DNA of 64,000 bases from Mycobacterium xenopi (lineage in GTDB: Bacteria > Actinomycetota > Actinomycetes > Mycobacteriales > Mycobacteriaceae). The stretch spans positions 4,402,001 to 4,466,000 of the forward strand of contig NZ_AP022314.1 in the NCBI RefSeq assembly GCF_009936235.1, in the 5' to 3' direction. Shown here piece after piece: positions 16,634 through 26,357 of the stretch. Under the pieces are notes generated by a model that made no database searches, was not told the DNA's origin, and saw only the letters and a program-made list of their open reading frames with translations. Position numbers and translations under genes: made by a program. How positions within the stretch are numbered: the first letter of the stretch is position 1; every line of letters starts with the position of its first letter.

Positions 16634-17980
16634 GTGACCGTGGAGTTGGCGCATCCGTCGACCGAGCCGTTGGGGTCACGGTCGCCGACCGAACCGGCTC
16701 ACCCGCGTTGGTGGTTCATCGCGACCACACCGGGCCGCATCCTCACCATCGGCATCATCTTGGCGGCGCTCGGCGGGGCCAGCGCATTCGCCACCTCGAC
16801 CACCATCAACCATCGCCAGCACGCGCTGTCCACTGTGCTCAACCACACCGAGCCGCTGGCATTCGCCGCCGGGCGGCTCTACACCACGTTGTCGGTGGCC
16901 GACGCCGCAGCCGCGACCGCATTCATCGCCCAAGCCGAGCCGCGCACCGTGCGGCAGCGCTACGAGCAAGCGATCACCGACGCCGCAGTGGCGGTGACCC
17001 GGGCGTCGAGTGGGCTGACCGACGAGCCGCTGGGGAAGTGCGGTCGCGGCGAGTCGGCGGTGTTGCTGCTTGGCAGGATCAACGCCGAACTGGCCGTCTA
17101 CACCGGGTTGATCGAGATCGCGCGCACCAACAACCGAGCCGGCAACCCGGTCGGCGCGTCGTATCTGTCGGAGGCTTCGGCGTTGATGCAGTCGACGATC
17201 CTGCCCGACGCGCAATGCCTTTACCAAGCGACTTCGGCGCGGGTGGATACCGAAACCACTGCCTCCACCCAGATTCCCGCGCCGGTGATCCTGGTCGTCG
17301 CCACGACGATCGTCTTCGGCGCGTACGCGCACCGCTGGTTGGCCCGGCGCACCAGGCGGCGGATCAACCCCGGTCTGATTGTCGGCGCGCTCGCGATCCT
17401 GGTTATGGTGGTTTGGGTGGGGACGGCGCTGACGATTTCCACGACCGGCAGCCGCAGCGCGAAAGACACTGCGGCAGAATCACTTAAGACCATCACGAAT
17501 CTCGCGATCACCGCCCAGCAGGCGCGCGCCGACGAAACCCTGGCGCTGATCCGGCGCGGCGATGAAGAGGTCCGCAAACAGTCCTTCTACCAACGCATCG
17601 ACAGCATGCATCAGCAGCTCGCGCAGTATCTGTCGCGACCCGATGCCGTCGACCGAAGCGACCTGCAAGGCGCCGACCAGTTGCTGGACCGATGGCGGCA
17701 GGCCAACGACCGGATCAACTCCTACATCGCGGTCGGCAACTACCGGGCCGCCACCGAGGTGGCGTTGGGCCGCGGCGAAGACGACTCCACCCCCGCGTTC
17801 GACAAGCTCGACGAGGCGCTGGGCAAGACCATGCAACAAAGTCGCGAGCAACTGCGCACCGACATCCTCAACGCGCGCCGCGGATTGTCCGGCGCCACCG
17901 TGGGCGCCGTGGTGCTGAGCCTGGGGGCCGCTATCGCGGTCGCCCTGGGCCTGTGGCCCCGGCTGAACGAGTACCGGTGA
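16634..17980 (+). CDS. glnX: Membrane protein of the GlnX type (first gene of glnX-glnH-pknG operon)
   Basis: About 448 residues. It opens with MTVELAHPSTEP from a GTG; a GTG two codons later is possible. Membrane segments: about residues 38-58, a pair at 218-235 and 255-275, and one near 425-445. Two extracytoplasmic loops between them carry helices (tandem-alpha architecture). In M. tuberculosis this protein (Rv0412c) bridges the extracellular binding protein GlnH and cytosolic PknG in sensing aspartate/glutamate; that role is established knowledge applied by homology and by identical operon order. The gene overlaps glnH at one base. Confidence 0.9.
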   Translation: MTVELAHPSTEPLGSRSPTEPAHPRWWFIATTPGRILTIGIILAALGGASAFATSTTINHRQHALSTVLNHTEPLAFAAGRLYTTLSVADAAAATAFIAQAEPRTVRQRYEQAITDAAVAVTRASSGLTDEPLGKCGRGESAVLLLGRINAELAVYTGLIEIARTNNRAGNPVGASYLSEASALMQSTILPDAQCLYQATSARVDTETTASTQIPAPVILVVATTIVFGAYAHRWLARRTRRRINPGLIVGALAILVMVVWVGTALTISTTGSRSAKDTAAESLKTITNLAITAQQARADETLALIRRGDEEVRKQSFYQRIDSMHQQLAQYLSRPDAVDRSDLQGADQLLDRWRQANDRINSYIAVGNYRAATEVALGRGEDDSTPAFDKLDEALGKTMQQSREQLRTDILNARRGLSGATVGAVVLSLGAAIAVALGLWPRLNEYR

Positions 17981-18963
17981 TGACGCGTATGCCCACGATC
18001 CGGTCGCGGTGGACAGTCCTGGTGTTCGCCGCGGCAACCGTGCTGGCTGGCTGCGGCCAGCCGGCGCCGCAGGTGGTGGAGTCGGTGCCGACGTTGCCGC
18101 CGCCCACGCCGGCCGGTATGCAAGAGCTGCCGGTGCAGCCGCCGCTTCCGCGGACGAACTCCCACGACGACTGCGATCTCACCGCAAGCCTGCGCCCGTT
18201 TCCCACCAAAGCCGAAGCCGACGACGCGGTGGCCGGCATCCGCGCCCGCGGCCGGCTGATCGTCGGGCTCGACATCGGCAGCAACCTGTTCAGCTTCCGC
18301 GATCCGATCACCGGTGAGATCACCGGCTTCGACGTCGATATCGCCGGCGAGGTGGCCCGCGACATCTTCGGCACCCCATCCGCGGTCGAGTACCGGATCT
18401 TGGCGTCCGACGAACGGGTGACCGCGCTGCAGAAGTCACTGGTCGACATCGTCGTCAAAACCATGACGATCACGTGCGAGCGGCGCAAGCTGGTCAACTT
18501 CTCCACCGTGTATCTCGACGCCTACCAGCGCATCCTGGCTCCCCGCGATTCGGCGATCACCAAACCCGCCGACCTGCCGGGCAAGCGGGTCTGCGTGGCA
18601 AAGGGCACCACGTCGCTGCGGCGGATCCGAGAGATCGCGCCGCCACCGATCATCGTGTCCGTGGTGAACTGGGCCGACTGCCTGGTGACGTTGCAGCAGC
18701 GCCAGGTTGACGCCGTCAGCACCGACGACTCCATCCTGGCCGGCCTGGTGTCGCAGGATCCTTACCTGCACATCGTCGGGCCAAATATGGACACCCAGCC
18801 CTACGGCATCGGGATCAACCTCAACAACACCGGGCTGGTGCGGTTCGTCAACGGCACGCTGGAACGTATCCGCCGCGACGGCACCTGGAACACGTTGTAC
18901 CGCAAGTGGTTAACGGTCTTGGGTCCGGCGCCGGCCCCGCCCGCCGCGAGGTATTTGGACTGA
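17980..18963 (+). CDS. glnH: Amino-acid-binding lipoprotein GlnH
   Basis: 327-residue extracytoplasmic solute-binding protein. The lipobox VLAGC sits near residue 25, followed by a Pro-rich linker. The SBP_bac_3 domain starts near residue 90 (GRLIVGLDIGSNLFSFRD, ITGFDVDIAGEVARDIFG) and contains PADLPGKRVCVAKGTTS and STDDSILAGLVSQ hinge/ligand blocks. No ABC permease or ATPase is nearby; in mycobacteria it signals through the upstream membrane protein to PknG instead of serving transport. The ATG overlaps the stop of the preceding gene by one base, as does pknG downstream. Confidence 0.93.
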   Translation: MTRMPTIRSRWTVLVFAAATVLAGCGQPAPQVVESVPTLPPPTPAGMQELPVQPPLPRTNSHDDCDLTASLRPFPTKAEADDAVAGIRARGRLIVGLDIGSNLFSFRDPITGEITGFDVDIAGEVARDIFGTPSAVEYRILASDERVTALQKSLVDIVVKTMTITCERRKLVNFSTVYLDAYQRILAPRDSAITKPADLPGKRVCVAKGTTSLRRIREIAPPPIIVSVVNWADCLVTLQQRQVDAVSTDDSILAGLVSQDPYLHIVGPNMDTQPYGIGINLNNTGLVRFVNGTLERIRRDGTWNTLYRKWLTVLGPAPAPPAARYLD

Positions 18964-21221
18964 TGGCCGACCCCAGGGACCGCGGACGCGAAGAGCAGGG
19001 CCTGCACGACGAGGGCCCCGGCACCCAGCCGGCCGACTCGGCCTCGATGCGGCGCGCGATGTCCACCCGCGCGATCTTCCGCCCCGAGTTCGACGACTCC
19101 GAGCGCACCTCTGTGCCCACGGTCGACATCGAGCCACCGCAGCGGTTGCCGACCACCGCGACGCGCACGGTCCCGCCAGTGCGAAAGCTGGGTGGCGGCC
19201 TGGTGGAAGTGCCCCGAGTGCCCTATACCGACCCGCTCGAAGCCTTGATGCAGAACCCGGTCGTGCCGGAGTCGCGGCGGTTCTGCTGGAACTGCGGCCG
19301 TCCGGTGGGTCGCTCCGGCCCGGACGGCAGGGCGGCCTCGGAGGGCTGGTGCCCGTATTGCGGAAGCCCGTATTCGTTTCTGCCGCAACTGAATCCGGGT
19401 GACATCGTCGCCGGCCAGTACGAGGTGAAGGGTTGCATCGCGCACGGCGGGCTGGGCTGGGTGTACCTGGCGTTCGACAAGAACGTCAACGACCGCCCGG
19501 TGGTGCTCAAAGGCCTGGTGCATTCCGGCGACGCCGAGGCGCAAAAGATGGCGATGGCCGAACGGCAGTTCCTGGCCGAGGTGGTGCACCCGTCGATCGT
19601 CCAGATCTTCAATTTCGTCCAGCACCCGGACCGCCACGGGGAACCGGTCGGCTACATCGTGATGGAGTATGTCGGCGGGCAGTCGCTCAAGCGGGCCAAG
19701 GGCGAGAAGCTTCCGGTCGCCGAGGCGATCGCCTACATCCTGGAAATCCTGCCCGCGCTCGGCTACCTGCATTCCATCGGCTTGGTCTACAACGACCTCA
19801 AGCCGGAGAACATCATGCTCACCGAGGAGCAGCTCAAGCTGATCGACCTCGGCGCGGTGTCGCGGATCAACTCGTTCGGCTACCTCTACGGCACCCCCGG
19901 CTATCAGGCCCCCGAGATTGTCCGGACCGGCCCGACGGTGGCCACCGACATCTACACGGTGGGACGCACCTTGGCGGCGTTGACGTTGAATCTGCCCACC
20001 CGCAACGGCCGCTACGTGGAAGGGCTGCCCGACGACGACCCGGTGCTGGCCAAATACGACTCGTTCGCCCGGCTGCTGCGTCGGGCCATCGACCCCGACC
20101 CGCGGCGGCGGTTCGCCAGCGCCGAAGAGATGTCCGGACAACTGATGGGCGTGCTGCGTGAGGTGGTCGCCCAGGACACCGGGGTGCCGCGGCCGGGCCT
20201 CTCCACGATCTTTTCCCGCTCGCGCTCCACGTTCGGTGTCGACCTGCTGGTCGCACACACCGACGTGTACCTCGACGGGCAGGTGCATTCGGAGAAGCTG
20301 ACCGCCAAGGAGATCGTCACCGCCCTGCAAGTGCCGCTGGTCGATCCGGCCGACGTGGCCGCGCCGTTGCTGCAGGCCACCGTGCTGTCGCAGCCGGTGC
20401 AGACCCTGGATTCGTTGCGCGCGTTCCGCCACGGCTCCCTGGACGACGAGGGCATCGACTTGTCGGAGTCGGTCGAGCTGCCGCTGATGGAAGTGCGGGC
20501 GCTGCTAGACCTCGGCGACGTCGGCAACGCCACCCGCAAACTCGACGACCTCGCCGAACGGGTCGGCTGGCGGTGGCGGCTGGTGTGGTATCGGGCGGTG
20601 TCGGAGCTGCTGACCGGCGACTACGACTCGGCCATCCAGCATTTCACCGAGGTGCTGGACACCTTCCCCGGTGAACTGGCCCCCAAGATGGCGCTGGCGG
20701 CCACCCACGAACTGGCCGGCACCGGCGAGCAGGAGAAGTTCTACCGCACCGTCTGGCAAACCGACAATGGGGTGATCTCGGCGGCATTCGGCTTGGCCAG
20801 GGCACTGCTGGCCGCAGGCGACCGGGCCGGCGCGGTGCGCACCCTCGACGAAGTGCCAGCCACCTCAAGGCATTTCACCACAGCGCGACTGACCAGCGCG
20901 GTGACGCTGTTGTCGGCGCGTTCGCGGAAAGAGATCACCGAGGAGGAGATCCGCGACGCCGCACGACGGGTGGAGGCGCTGCCGCCCACCGAACCGCGGG
21001 TGCTGCAAATCCGCGCGCTGGTGCTGGGCACCGCGATGGACTGGCTGGAAAATCACGAGGCCAGCACCAATCACATCCTCGGTTACCCGTTCACCAGGCA
21101 CGGACTGCGCCTTGGGGTCGAGGCGTCGCTGCGCAGCCTGGCGCGCGTCGCCCCCACCCAGGCACACCGTTACACCTTGGTCGACATGGCCAACCGGGTG
21201 CGGCCCACAAGCACGTTCTAG
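18963..21221 (+). CDS. pknG: Serine/threonine protein kinase PknG
   Basis: Soluble 752-residue kinase. Order: disordered N-terminus with phosphorylatable Thr sites; rubredoxin-like metal site CWNCGRPVG ... CPYCGSPY at about residues 105-135; kinase domain about 150-400 with VVLKGL lysine, YNDLKPENIM (the PknG form of HRD) and LIDLGAVS; then TPR repeats from about 410 to the end. Phosphorylates GarA and tunes 2-oxoglutarate metabolism. ATG 18963 overlaps the glnH stop. Convergent with the pseudokinase gene, separated by only 7 bp. Confidence 0.97.
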   Translation: MADPRDRGREEQGLHDEGPGTQPADSASMRRAMSTRAIFRPEFDDSERTSVPTVDIEPPQRLPTTATRTVPPVRKLGGGLVEVPRVPYTDPLEALMQNPVVPESRRFCWNCGRPVGRSGPDGRAASEGWCPYCGSPYSFLPQLNPGDIVAGQYEVKGCIAHGGLGWVYLAFDKNVNDRPVVLKGLVHSGDAEAQKMAMAERQFLAEVVHPSIVQIFNFVQHPDRHGEPVGYIVMEYVGGQSLKRAKGEKLPVAEAIAYILEILPALGYLHSIGLVYNDLKPENIMLTEEQLKLIDLGAVSRINSFGYLYGTPGYQAPEIVRTGPTVATDIYTVGRTLAALTLNLPTRNGRYVEGLPDDDPVLAKYDSFARLLRRAIDPDPRRRFASAEEMSGQLMGVLREVVAQDTGVPRPGLSTIFSRSRSTFGVDLLVAHTDVYLDGQVHSEKLTAKEIVTALQVPLVDPADVAAPLLQATVLSQPVQTLDSLRAFRHGSLDDEGIDLSESVELPLMEVRALLDLGDVGNATRKLDDLAERVGWRWRLVWYRAVSELLTGDYDSAIQHFTEVLDTFPGELAPKMALAATHELAGTGEQEKFYRTVWQTDNGVISAAFGLARALLAAGDRAGAVRTLDEVPATSRHFTTARLTSAVTLLSARSRKEITEEEIRDAARRVEALPPTEPRVLQIRALVLGTAMDWLENHEASTNHILGYPFTRHGLRLGVEASLRSLARVAPTQAHRYTLVDMANRVRPTSTF

Positions 21222-21228
21222 CGGCTGG

Positions 21229-23124
21229 TCAGCTCGCCACCAGTTTGACCACTTGATCGTTGCCGTAGTCGGTGACGTAGATGCTGCCGTCCTTGTCCAC
21301 CGCCACACCTTCGGTGTAGCTGAGGTCGGGAACCTGCAGCACGACCTGCTTGGTCGCGCCGGCCGTCAACCTCAGCACCCGGCTGCCGTCGGTGACGTAG
21401 AGGCTGTCCGACGCATCCACCGCCAACCCGGACGGATCTTTCAGGCCGGTGAACGGCAGCACCGTCTGACTGGTGTCGCCGGCCGCCAACTTCAGCACCC
21501 GATTGTTGCCGGTGTCGGCAACGTAGACGCTGCCCTCCTTGTCCACCGCGACACCCTTGGGACGCTCGAGGTCGGCGAACGGCAGCACCGTCTGACTGGT
21601 CGACCCGGCCGCCAACTTCACCACCCGATCGTTGCCGGTATCCACGACGTACACGCTGCCCGACGCATCGACCGCCAAACCCTCCGGTCGGTTGAGGCCG
21701 GTGAACGGCAGCACGGTCTGGCTGCCAGCGCCGCCGGGCAGCTTGACCACCCGATCGTTGTCGGTGTCGCCCACGTAGACGCTGGCGTCCTTGTCCACCG
21801 CCAATCCGTACGGTTCCTTCAGGCCGGTGAACGGCAACACGGTCTGCGTCGTCGACCCGGTGGCCAGCTTCATCACCCGATCGTTTTCGACGTTGGAAAC
21901 GTAGACGCCACCCGCCGAATCGACCGCCACTCCCTCCGGTCCGGTCAGACCGGTGAACGGCAGCACCGTTTTTCGATAAGCGGTCGGCGCGGGTTTGGTC
22001 GGCCCGGACGGTTGCGCGGACGTGTTGGAGGCAAGCCGCCACACGACGATGCCGGCCGCGGCCAAGACCAGCACCGCCACCACCGCGAGGGCCAAGGGCA
22101 GCAGCTTCCAACGCTGCCAGGCTGGCGCGGCGAACTCGTCCGGGTAGGAATCGGCGTAGAAGTCGGGGTAGGAGTCGGCGTAGGACTCCGGGTACGAATC
22201 CAGGTCGGGCACCTGCTCGGCGGGACGCTCCGGCGGGCGCCGTCGCGCGGCTACCGCAGCGAGGTCGCTGGCCCGGCCCACCATGGTGGGCTGGTCACCA
22301 AGCGTTTGCGCCTTGAGCGCATCGCGGGCTGCGCGCGCAAGGTCGCCAGCAGTGGCGAACCGGTGCCGTGGATCCTTCGCCATCCCACGCGCGATCACCG
22401 CGTCGAAGTGCGATGAAATAGCTTGTGGCCGTATGCGACTCGGCTTCGGCGGTGCCGCTGTCAGGTGCGCCTTGATGACCTGGCCTACCGTGGCTGCAGC
22501 CGGGAATGGCCGCTCTCCAGTGAGCAGCTCGCTCAGCACGCAGGCAAGCGAATACACGTCGGCGCGGCTGCTCGGCGGCTGGTTGTCGAACCGCTCGGGC
22601 GCCGTGTAGGCATAGGTGCCCGCGGTGGGTCGCGGTGCGCTCAGTTCTGGGTCGGCGACGCCGAAGCCGAGCAGGTAGGCGGCATCGTCGGCGGTGACCA
22701 GGATGTTCTCCGGCCTGACGTCGCGATGGATCAGCCGATGACCGCGCACCGCATCCAGGGCCGCGGCGACCTGCTCGACGATCGCCACCGCCCGCTCGGG
22801 GTTCATCGGCCCAAACGTCGTCAGCAGCGACCGCAGCGTCTGGCCCGCGATCAACGGGGTGACGAAATAGCACGCGCCGCCGACCTCGCCCCAATCCTGG
22901 ACCCGCATGAGGTGCGGTCCAGCCAGCCGCGCCACGACGGGCAACTCGGCGGCGAACCGCTGACGGTCCACGCTGGGCGGCAACAGGGTAAGCGCAACCG
23001 CGTGGTCGTCGGTTGTGTCGACGGCGTCGTAGACACGGCCCACGCCGGTCTGGCAGACGGTCGCCCGTATCTGGTAGCGCCCGAACCGCGTCCCGACCCG
23101 TTCGTCAGGGGCCGTCTCACCCAT
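21229..23124 (-). CDS. PknD-like receptor pseudokinase with six-repeat NHL sensor
   Basis: 631 residues. Residues 15-275 are a PknD-like kinase domain, but the ATP lysine is lost (VALTLL instead of VALKL), HRDVK is HRDVR, and DFG is GFG (YLLGFGVAD); HRD Asp and the APE motif remain. A juxtamembrane stretch has a repeated Ser/Asp-Tyr-Pro-Asp pattern near residues 308-330. One membrane segment follows (PLALAVVAVLVLAAAGIVVW, about 341-360), then six NHL repeats of about 42 residues (TVLPFTGL.xP.GVAVD...VYV.D..N.RVVKLA) outside. Probably catalytically impaired. It overlaps ackA by 8 bp and ends the fgd1-pta-ackA operon. Confidence 0.88.
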   Translation of the reverse strand: MGETAPDERVGTRFGRYQIRATVCQTGVGRVYDAVDTTDDHAVALTLLPPSVDRQRFAAELPVVARLAGPHLMRVQDWGEVGGACYFVTPLIAGQTLRSLLTTFGPMNPERAVAIVEQVAAALDAVRGHRLIHRDVRPENILVTADDAAYLLGFGVADPELSAPRPTAGTYAYTAPERFDNQPPSSRADVYSLACVLSELLTGERPFPAAATVGQVIKAHLTAAPPKPSRIRPQAISSHFDAVIARGMAKDPRHRFATAGDLARAARDALKAQTLGDQPTMVGRASDLAAVAARRRPPERPAEQVPDLDSYPESYADSYPDFYADSYPDEFAAPAWQRWKLLPLALAVVAVLVLAAAGIVVWRLASNTSAQPSGPTKPAPTAYRKTVLPFTGLTGPEGVAVDSAGGVYVSNVENDRVMKLATGSTTQTVLPFTGLKEPYGLAVDKDASVYVGDTDNDRVVKLPGGAGSQTVLPFTGLNRPEGLAVDASGSVYVVDTGNDRVVKLAAGSTSQTVLPFADLERPKGVAVDKEGSVYVADTGNNRVLKLAAGDTSQTVLPFTGLKDPSGLAVDASDSLYVTDGSRVLRLTAGATKQVVLQVPDLSYTEGVAVDKDGSIYVTDYGNDQVVKLVAS

Positions 23125-24283
23125 CGTGTGCCCTTGCCTCGAGTGCGGTTAGGCAGTCGCGGGCGATGGCCAGCTCTTCGTTGGTGGGGACCACCAGCAC
23201 GCTGACCGGTGAGTCGTCCGTGGAAATCCGCCGCGCGCCGCTGCTTTCCGTGGTGTTGCGATGCTCGTCGAGCTTGATGCCAAGGTCCGCCATCCCGCTC
23301 AGCGCGTCGCGGCGCACCGTCGCGGCGTTTTCACCGATGCCGGCCGTGAAGGTCACCACATCGGTGTGGCCCAGCACCGCGAGGTAGGCGCCGATGTACT
23401 TACGCAACCGGTGGATGAACACGTCGTAGGCCAACTGGGCTGCGGTGTCGCCGGATTCGATCATTTTACGCAATCGGCGAAAGTCGAGCTCACCGGCGAT
23501 TCCGAGCACGCCGGAGCGGTGGTTGAGCATCGACTCGATCTGGTCGACTTCCATGTTCGCCGTTCGCCACAGATAGCCGACGATGCCGGGGTCGATGTCA
23601 CCGCTGCGGGTGCCCATAACCAGGCCCTCCATCGGAGTCAACCCCATCGACGTGTCGACCGGGCGACCACCGGTAATCGCCGAAGCCGAGGAGCCGTTAC
23701 CTAAATGCAGCACAATCTGATTCAAGGTGTTCAGCGGCCTGCCCAAGAACGCGGCAGCCTGCTCGCTGACATATTGGTGTGACGTTCCATGGAACCCGTA
23801 GCGCCGGATATTCCATTTTTCGGCCAGTTCCCGGTCAATGGCATACGTCGCGGCGGCCGCGGGCAGGTCGTGAAAAAACGCGGTGTCGAACACCGCCACA
23901 TGCGGCACCTCGGGCAGCATCCTGCGCGCCACTTCGATCCCTTGCACCGCGGGTGGGTTGTGCAGCGGCGCCAACGGCGCCAAGTCCTTGAGCTTGGCCA
24001 CCAGAGAGTCGTCGACAACGGTAGGGCGATAGAACGTCGTCCCACCGTGCACCACGCGGTGGCCGACCGCGGCCAGGCCGCAGGTTTTCAGGTCGATGCC
24101 GGTTTGTGCGAACCGGTCGAACGCGCAACGCAGCGCCGCCTCGTGGTCGGCGACCGGCGACGAGCGCTCCCCGATCTGCTCGACAATGCCCGTTTCCCGG
24201 GAGGTTCCTGAAATAGGCTCAATCAGCTGGTATTTCAGCGACGACGAGCCGGAGTTGATCACCAGCACCAGAGGCTCAGCCAT
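23117..24283 (-). CDS. ackA: Acetate kinase AckA
   Basis: Interconverts acetate + ATP and acetyl phosphate + ADP. 388 aa, full length. Motifs: VINSGSSSLKYQL at the start, HRVVHGG near residue 78, the catalytic Asp in VAVFDTAFFHDLP, HLGNGSS near residue 192, MGLTPMEGLVMGTRSGD, and TFTAGIGENAA near the end. It overlaps pta by 8 bp; the pair makes acetate from acetyl-CoA or the reverse. Confidence 0.97.
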   Translation of the reverse strand: MAEPLVLVINSGSSSLKYQLIEPISGTSRETGIVEQIGERSSPVADHEAALRCAFDRFAQTGIDLKTCGLAAVGHRVVHGGTTFYRPTVVDDSLVAKLKDLAPLAPLHNPPAVQGIEVARRMLPEVPHVAVFDTAFFHDLPAAAATYAIDRELAEKWNIRRYGFHGTSHQYVSEQAAAFLGRPLNTLNQIVLHLGNGSSASAITGGRPVDTSMGLTPMEGLVMGTRSGDIDPGIVGYLWRTANMEVDQIESMLNHRSGVLGIAGELDFRRLRKMIESGDTAAQLAYDVFIHRLRKYIGAYLAVLGHTDVVTFTAGIGENAATVRRDALSGMADLGIKLDEHRNTTESSGARRISTDDSPVSVLVVPTNEELAIARDCLTALEARAHDG

Positions 24284-26351
24284 GTGCTTGTTGTGCCTGG
24301 ATCGCGGTAATGGCGACGGTGTTGACGATGTCTTCGACCAGCGCGCCGCGGGACAGGTCGTTGACCGGTTTGTTCAGCCCCTGCAGCACCGGACCGATCG
24401 CGATGGCACCGGCGCTGCGCTGCACTGCCTTGTAGGTGTTGTTGCCGGTGTTGAGGTCGGGAAAGATCAACACAGTCGCGCGGCCGGCGACCTGCGACTC
24501 GTGCATCTTGGTGGCCGCCACCGAGGGGTCCACGGCGGCGTCGTATTGGATGGGTCCTTCGACCAGCAGGTCAGGTGCGCGGCTTCGCACCAATTGCGTT
24601 GCGGTCCTGACCTTGTCGACGTCGGCACCGGTGCCGGATTCGCCCGTGGAATACGACAGCATGGCCACCCGCGGTTCGATGCCGAACTGTGCAGCGGTGC
24701 GTGCGGAGCTGATCGCGATATCGGCGAGCTGCTCGGGTGTCGGGTCCGGCACGATCGCGCAGTCCCCATATGCCAGCACGCGATCCGGTAGGCACATCAG
24801 GAAGATGCTGGACACGGTGGAGACGCCCGGCGCGGTCCGGATGATCTCGAAGGCCGGCCGCACGGTGTGTGCGGTGGTGTGCGCGGCACCCGACACCATA
24901 CCGTCGACATGGCCGTTGTGGACCAGCATGGTGCCGAAATACGACACGTCGTGCATGATCTCGCGGGCATGCTCGACGGTAACACCCCTGTCTTTGCGAA
25001 GCTCCGCATACTGGGCGGCAAATTGGGCGCACAACTCGCTGGTGCGTGGGTCGATCACCGCTGCCTCGTCGATGTCAACACCGAGTTCAGCTGCTCGAGA
25101 ACGGATTTGGCTCTCGTCGCCGAGAATGGTCAGGTCGGCAACACCACGCTGTAGCACTCGACCGGCGGCTTTGAGGATGCGATCGTCGTCGCCTTCGGGC
25201 AGCACGATGTGCTTGCGGTCTGCGCGGGCCCGTTCGCGCAGCCGATAGGTGAACATCTGTGGCGTGGTCACCGTCGGTATCGGGATAGCCAACTGCGCCA
25301 ATAGATCCGAGATATCTACGTGACTCTCCATCAGCTGCAGCGCAGTGTCGATCTTGCGCTGCGAGCCGACCGTGACCCTGCCGCGCGCCGATGCCACCGC
25401 ACTGGCTGTGTCGAAGGTGCGTAGCGCGGTAGCGATCAGCGGCAGGCGCAGCCGAAGTCCGGCCACCAACGCCGCGATCGAGGGATGCAGCTCAAACCCG
25501 CCGTTGAGGATGATGCACGACAGTGACGGAAAGCCGTCGGCGGCATGGGCGCTGGCGACCGCCAGCACAACGTCGGAGCGGTCACCCGGGGTGATTACCG
25601 CAGCGCCTTCGGAAAGCCGTTCCAGCACATGCTCGGCGATCATCCCGGCGACGACCACACCCATCACTTCACGGCCCATCAGCGCGGGATCACCGCTGAG
25701 CAGACGGCCGTTCACGACGCGCTGTAGGTCGGCCACCGTGGGTGCCACCAGCACCGGCTCGTCGGGCAGCACGTAGGTCCGCGGGGTTAGCCCGGCCAGC
25801 GACTTGGTCAACCTCTCTTGGAAAACCGAAAGCTGCGCGGGTTCGCAACGGTTGGCCACCACCGCCACCAGGTGGGCGCGCTGCTCGGCCAACTCGGCCC
25901 GCGAGACCTCGACCACATGCGCGACATCGTCGGCGCTGCGGCCCTTGGCCCGCACCACCAGCAGCACCGGCGCGCCGAGGTTGACCGCAATGCGCGCGTT
26001 GACGGACAACTCCGCGGGGCTGGTGACGTCGGTGTAGTCGCTGCCGACGATGACCACCGCGTCGCACTGGTCAGCCACGCCGTGGTAGCGCTCGACGATG
26101 TCGGCGATCGCGGCGTCGCGGTCAGCGTGCAGCTGCTGGTACGTCACGCCGACGCAACGCTCATATGGCAAGCCGGCGCTGGCATGCGCCAGCAGCAGTT
26201 CCAGAATGTAGTCGCGGTCTTCGCCGAGGCGCGTAATCGGCCGGAACACACCGACTTTGGGCGCGGTCGCGGTCAGCCGGTGCAGTATTCCCAGCGCGAT
26301 CGTCGACTTGCCGGTGTCGCCCTCCGGCGCGGCGATGTAGATGCTGGGCAT
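24276..26351 (-). CDS. pta: Phosphate acetyltransferase Pta
   Basis: Transfers acetyl between CoA and phosphate. 691 aa, the long class-II form: an N-terminal BioD-like P-loop region (APEGDTGKSTIALGIL, residues 8-23), a DRTGG middle domain (about 205-325), and the C-terminal catalytic PTA domain from about 365 (HIVLPEGDDDRILKAA, VSGAAHTTAHTVRPAF, SSIFLMCLP, YDAAVDPSVAATK, FPDLNTGNNTYKAVQR). Operon fgd1-pta-ackA with a 6-bp gap after fgd1. Confidence 0.97.
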   Translation of the reverse strand: MPSIYIAAPEGDTGKSTIALGILHRLTATAPKVGVFRPITRLGEDRDYILELLLAHASAGLPYERCVGVTYQQLHADRDAAIADIVERYHGVADQCDAVVIVGSDYTDVTSPAELSVNARIAVNLGAPVLLVVRAKGRSADDVAHVVEVSRAELAEQRAHLVAVVANRCEPAQLSVFQERLTKSLAGLTPRTYVLPDEPVLVAPTVADLQRVVNGRLLSGDPALMGREVMGVVVAGMIAEHVLERLSEGAAVITPGDRSDVVLAVASAHAADGFPSLSCIILNGGFELHPSIAALVAGLRLRLPLIATALRTFDTASAVASARGRVTVGSQRKIDTALQLMESHVDISDLLAQLAIPIPTVTTPQMFTYRLRERARADRKHIVLPEGDDDRILKAAGRVLQRGVADLTILGDESQIRSRAAELGVDIDEAAVIDPRTSELCAQFAAQYAELRKDRGVTVEHAREIMHDVSYFGTMLVHNGHVDGMVSGAAHTTAHTVRPAFEIIRTAPGVSTVSSIFLMCLPDRVLAYGDCAIVPDPTPEQLADIAISSARTAAQFGIEPRVAMLSYSTGESGTGADVDKVRTATQLVRSRAPDLLVEGPIQYDAAVDPSVAATKMHESQVAGRATVLIFPDLNTGNNTYKAVQRSAGAIAIGPVLQGLNKPVNDLSRGALVEDIVNTVAITAIQAQQAHG

Positions 26352-26357
26352 GCCCGC

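Noticed and set aside
18801..20432. 543-codon frame antisense to pknG
   Set aside because: His/Arg/Asp/Gln-rich text with no family likeness; a shadow of pknG codon bias.
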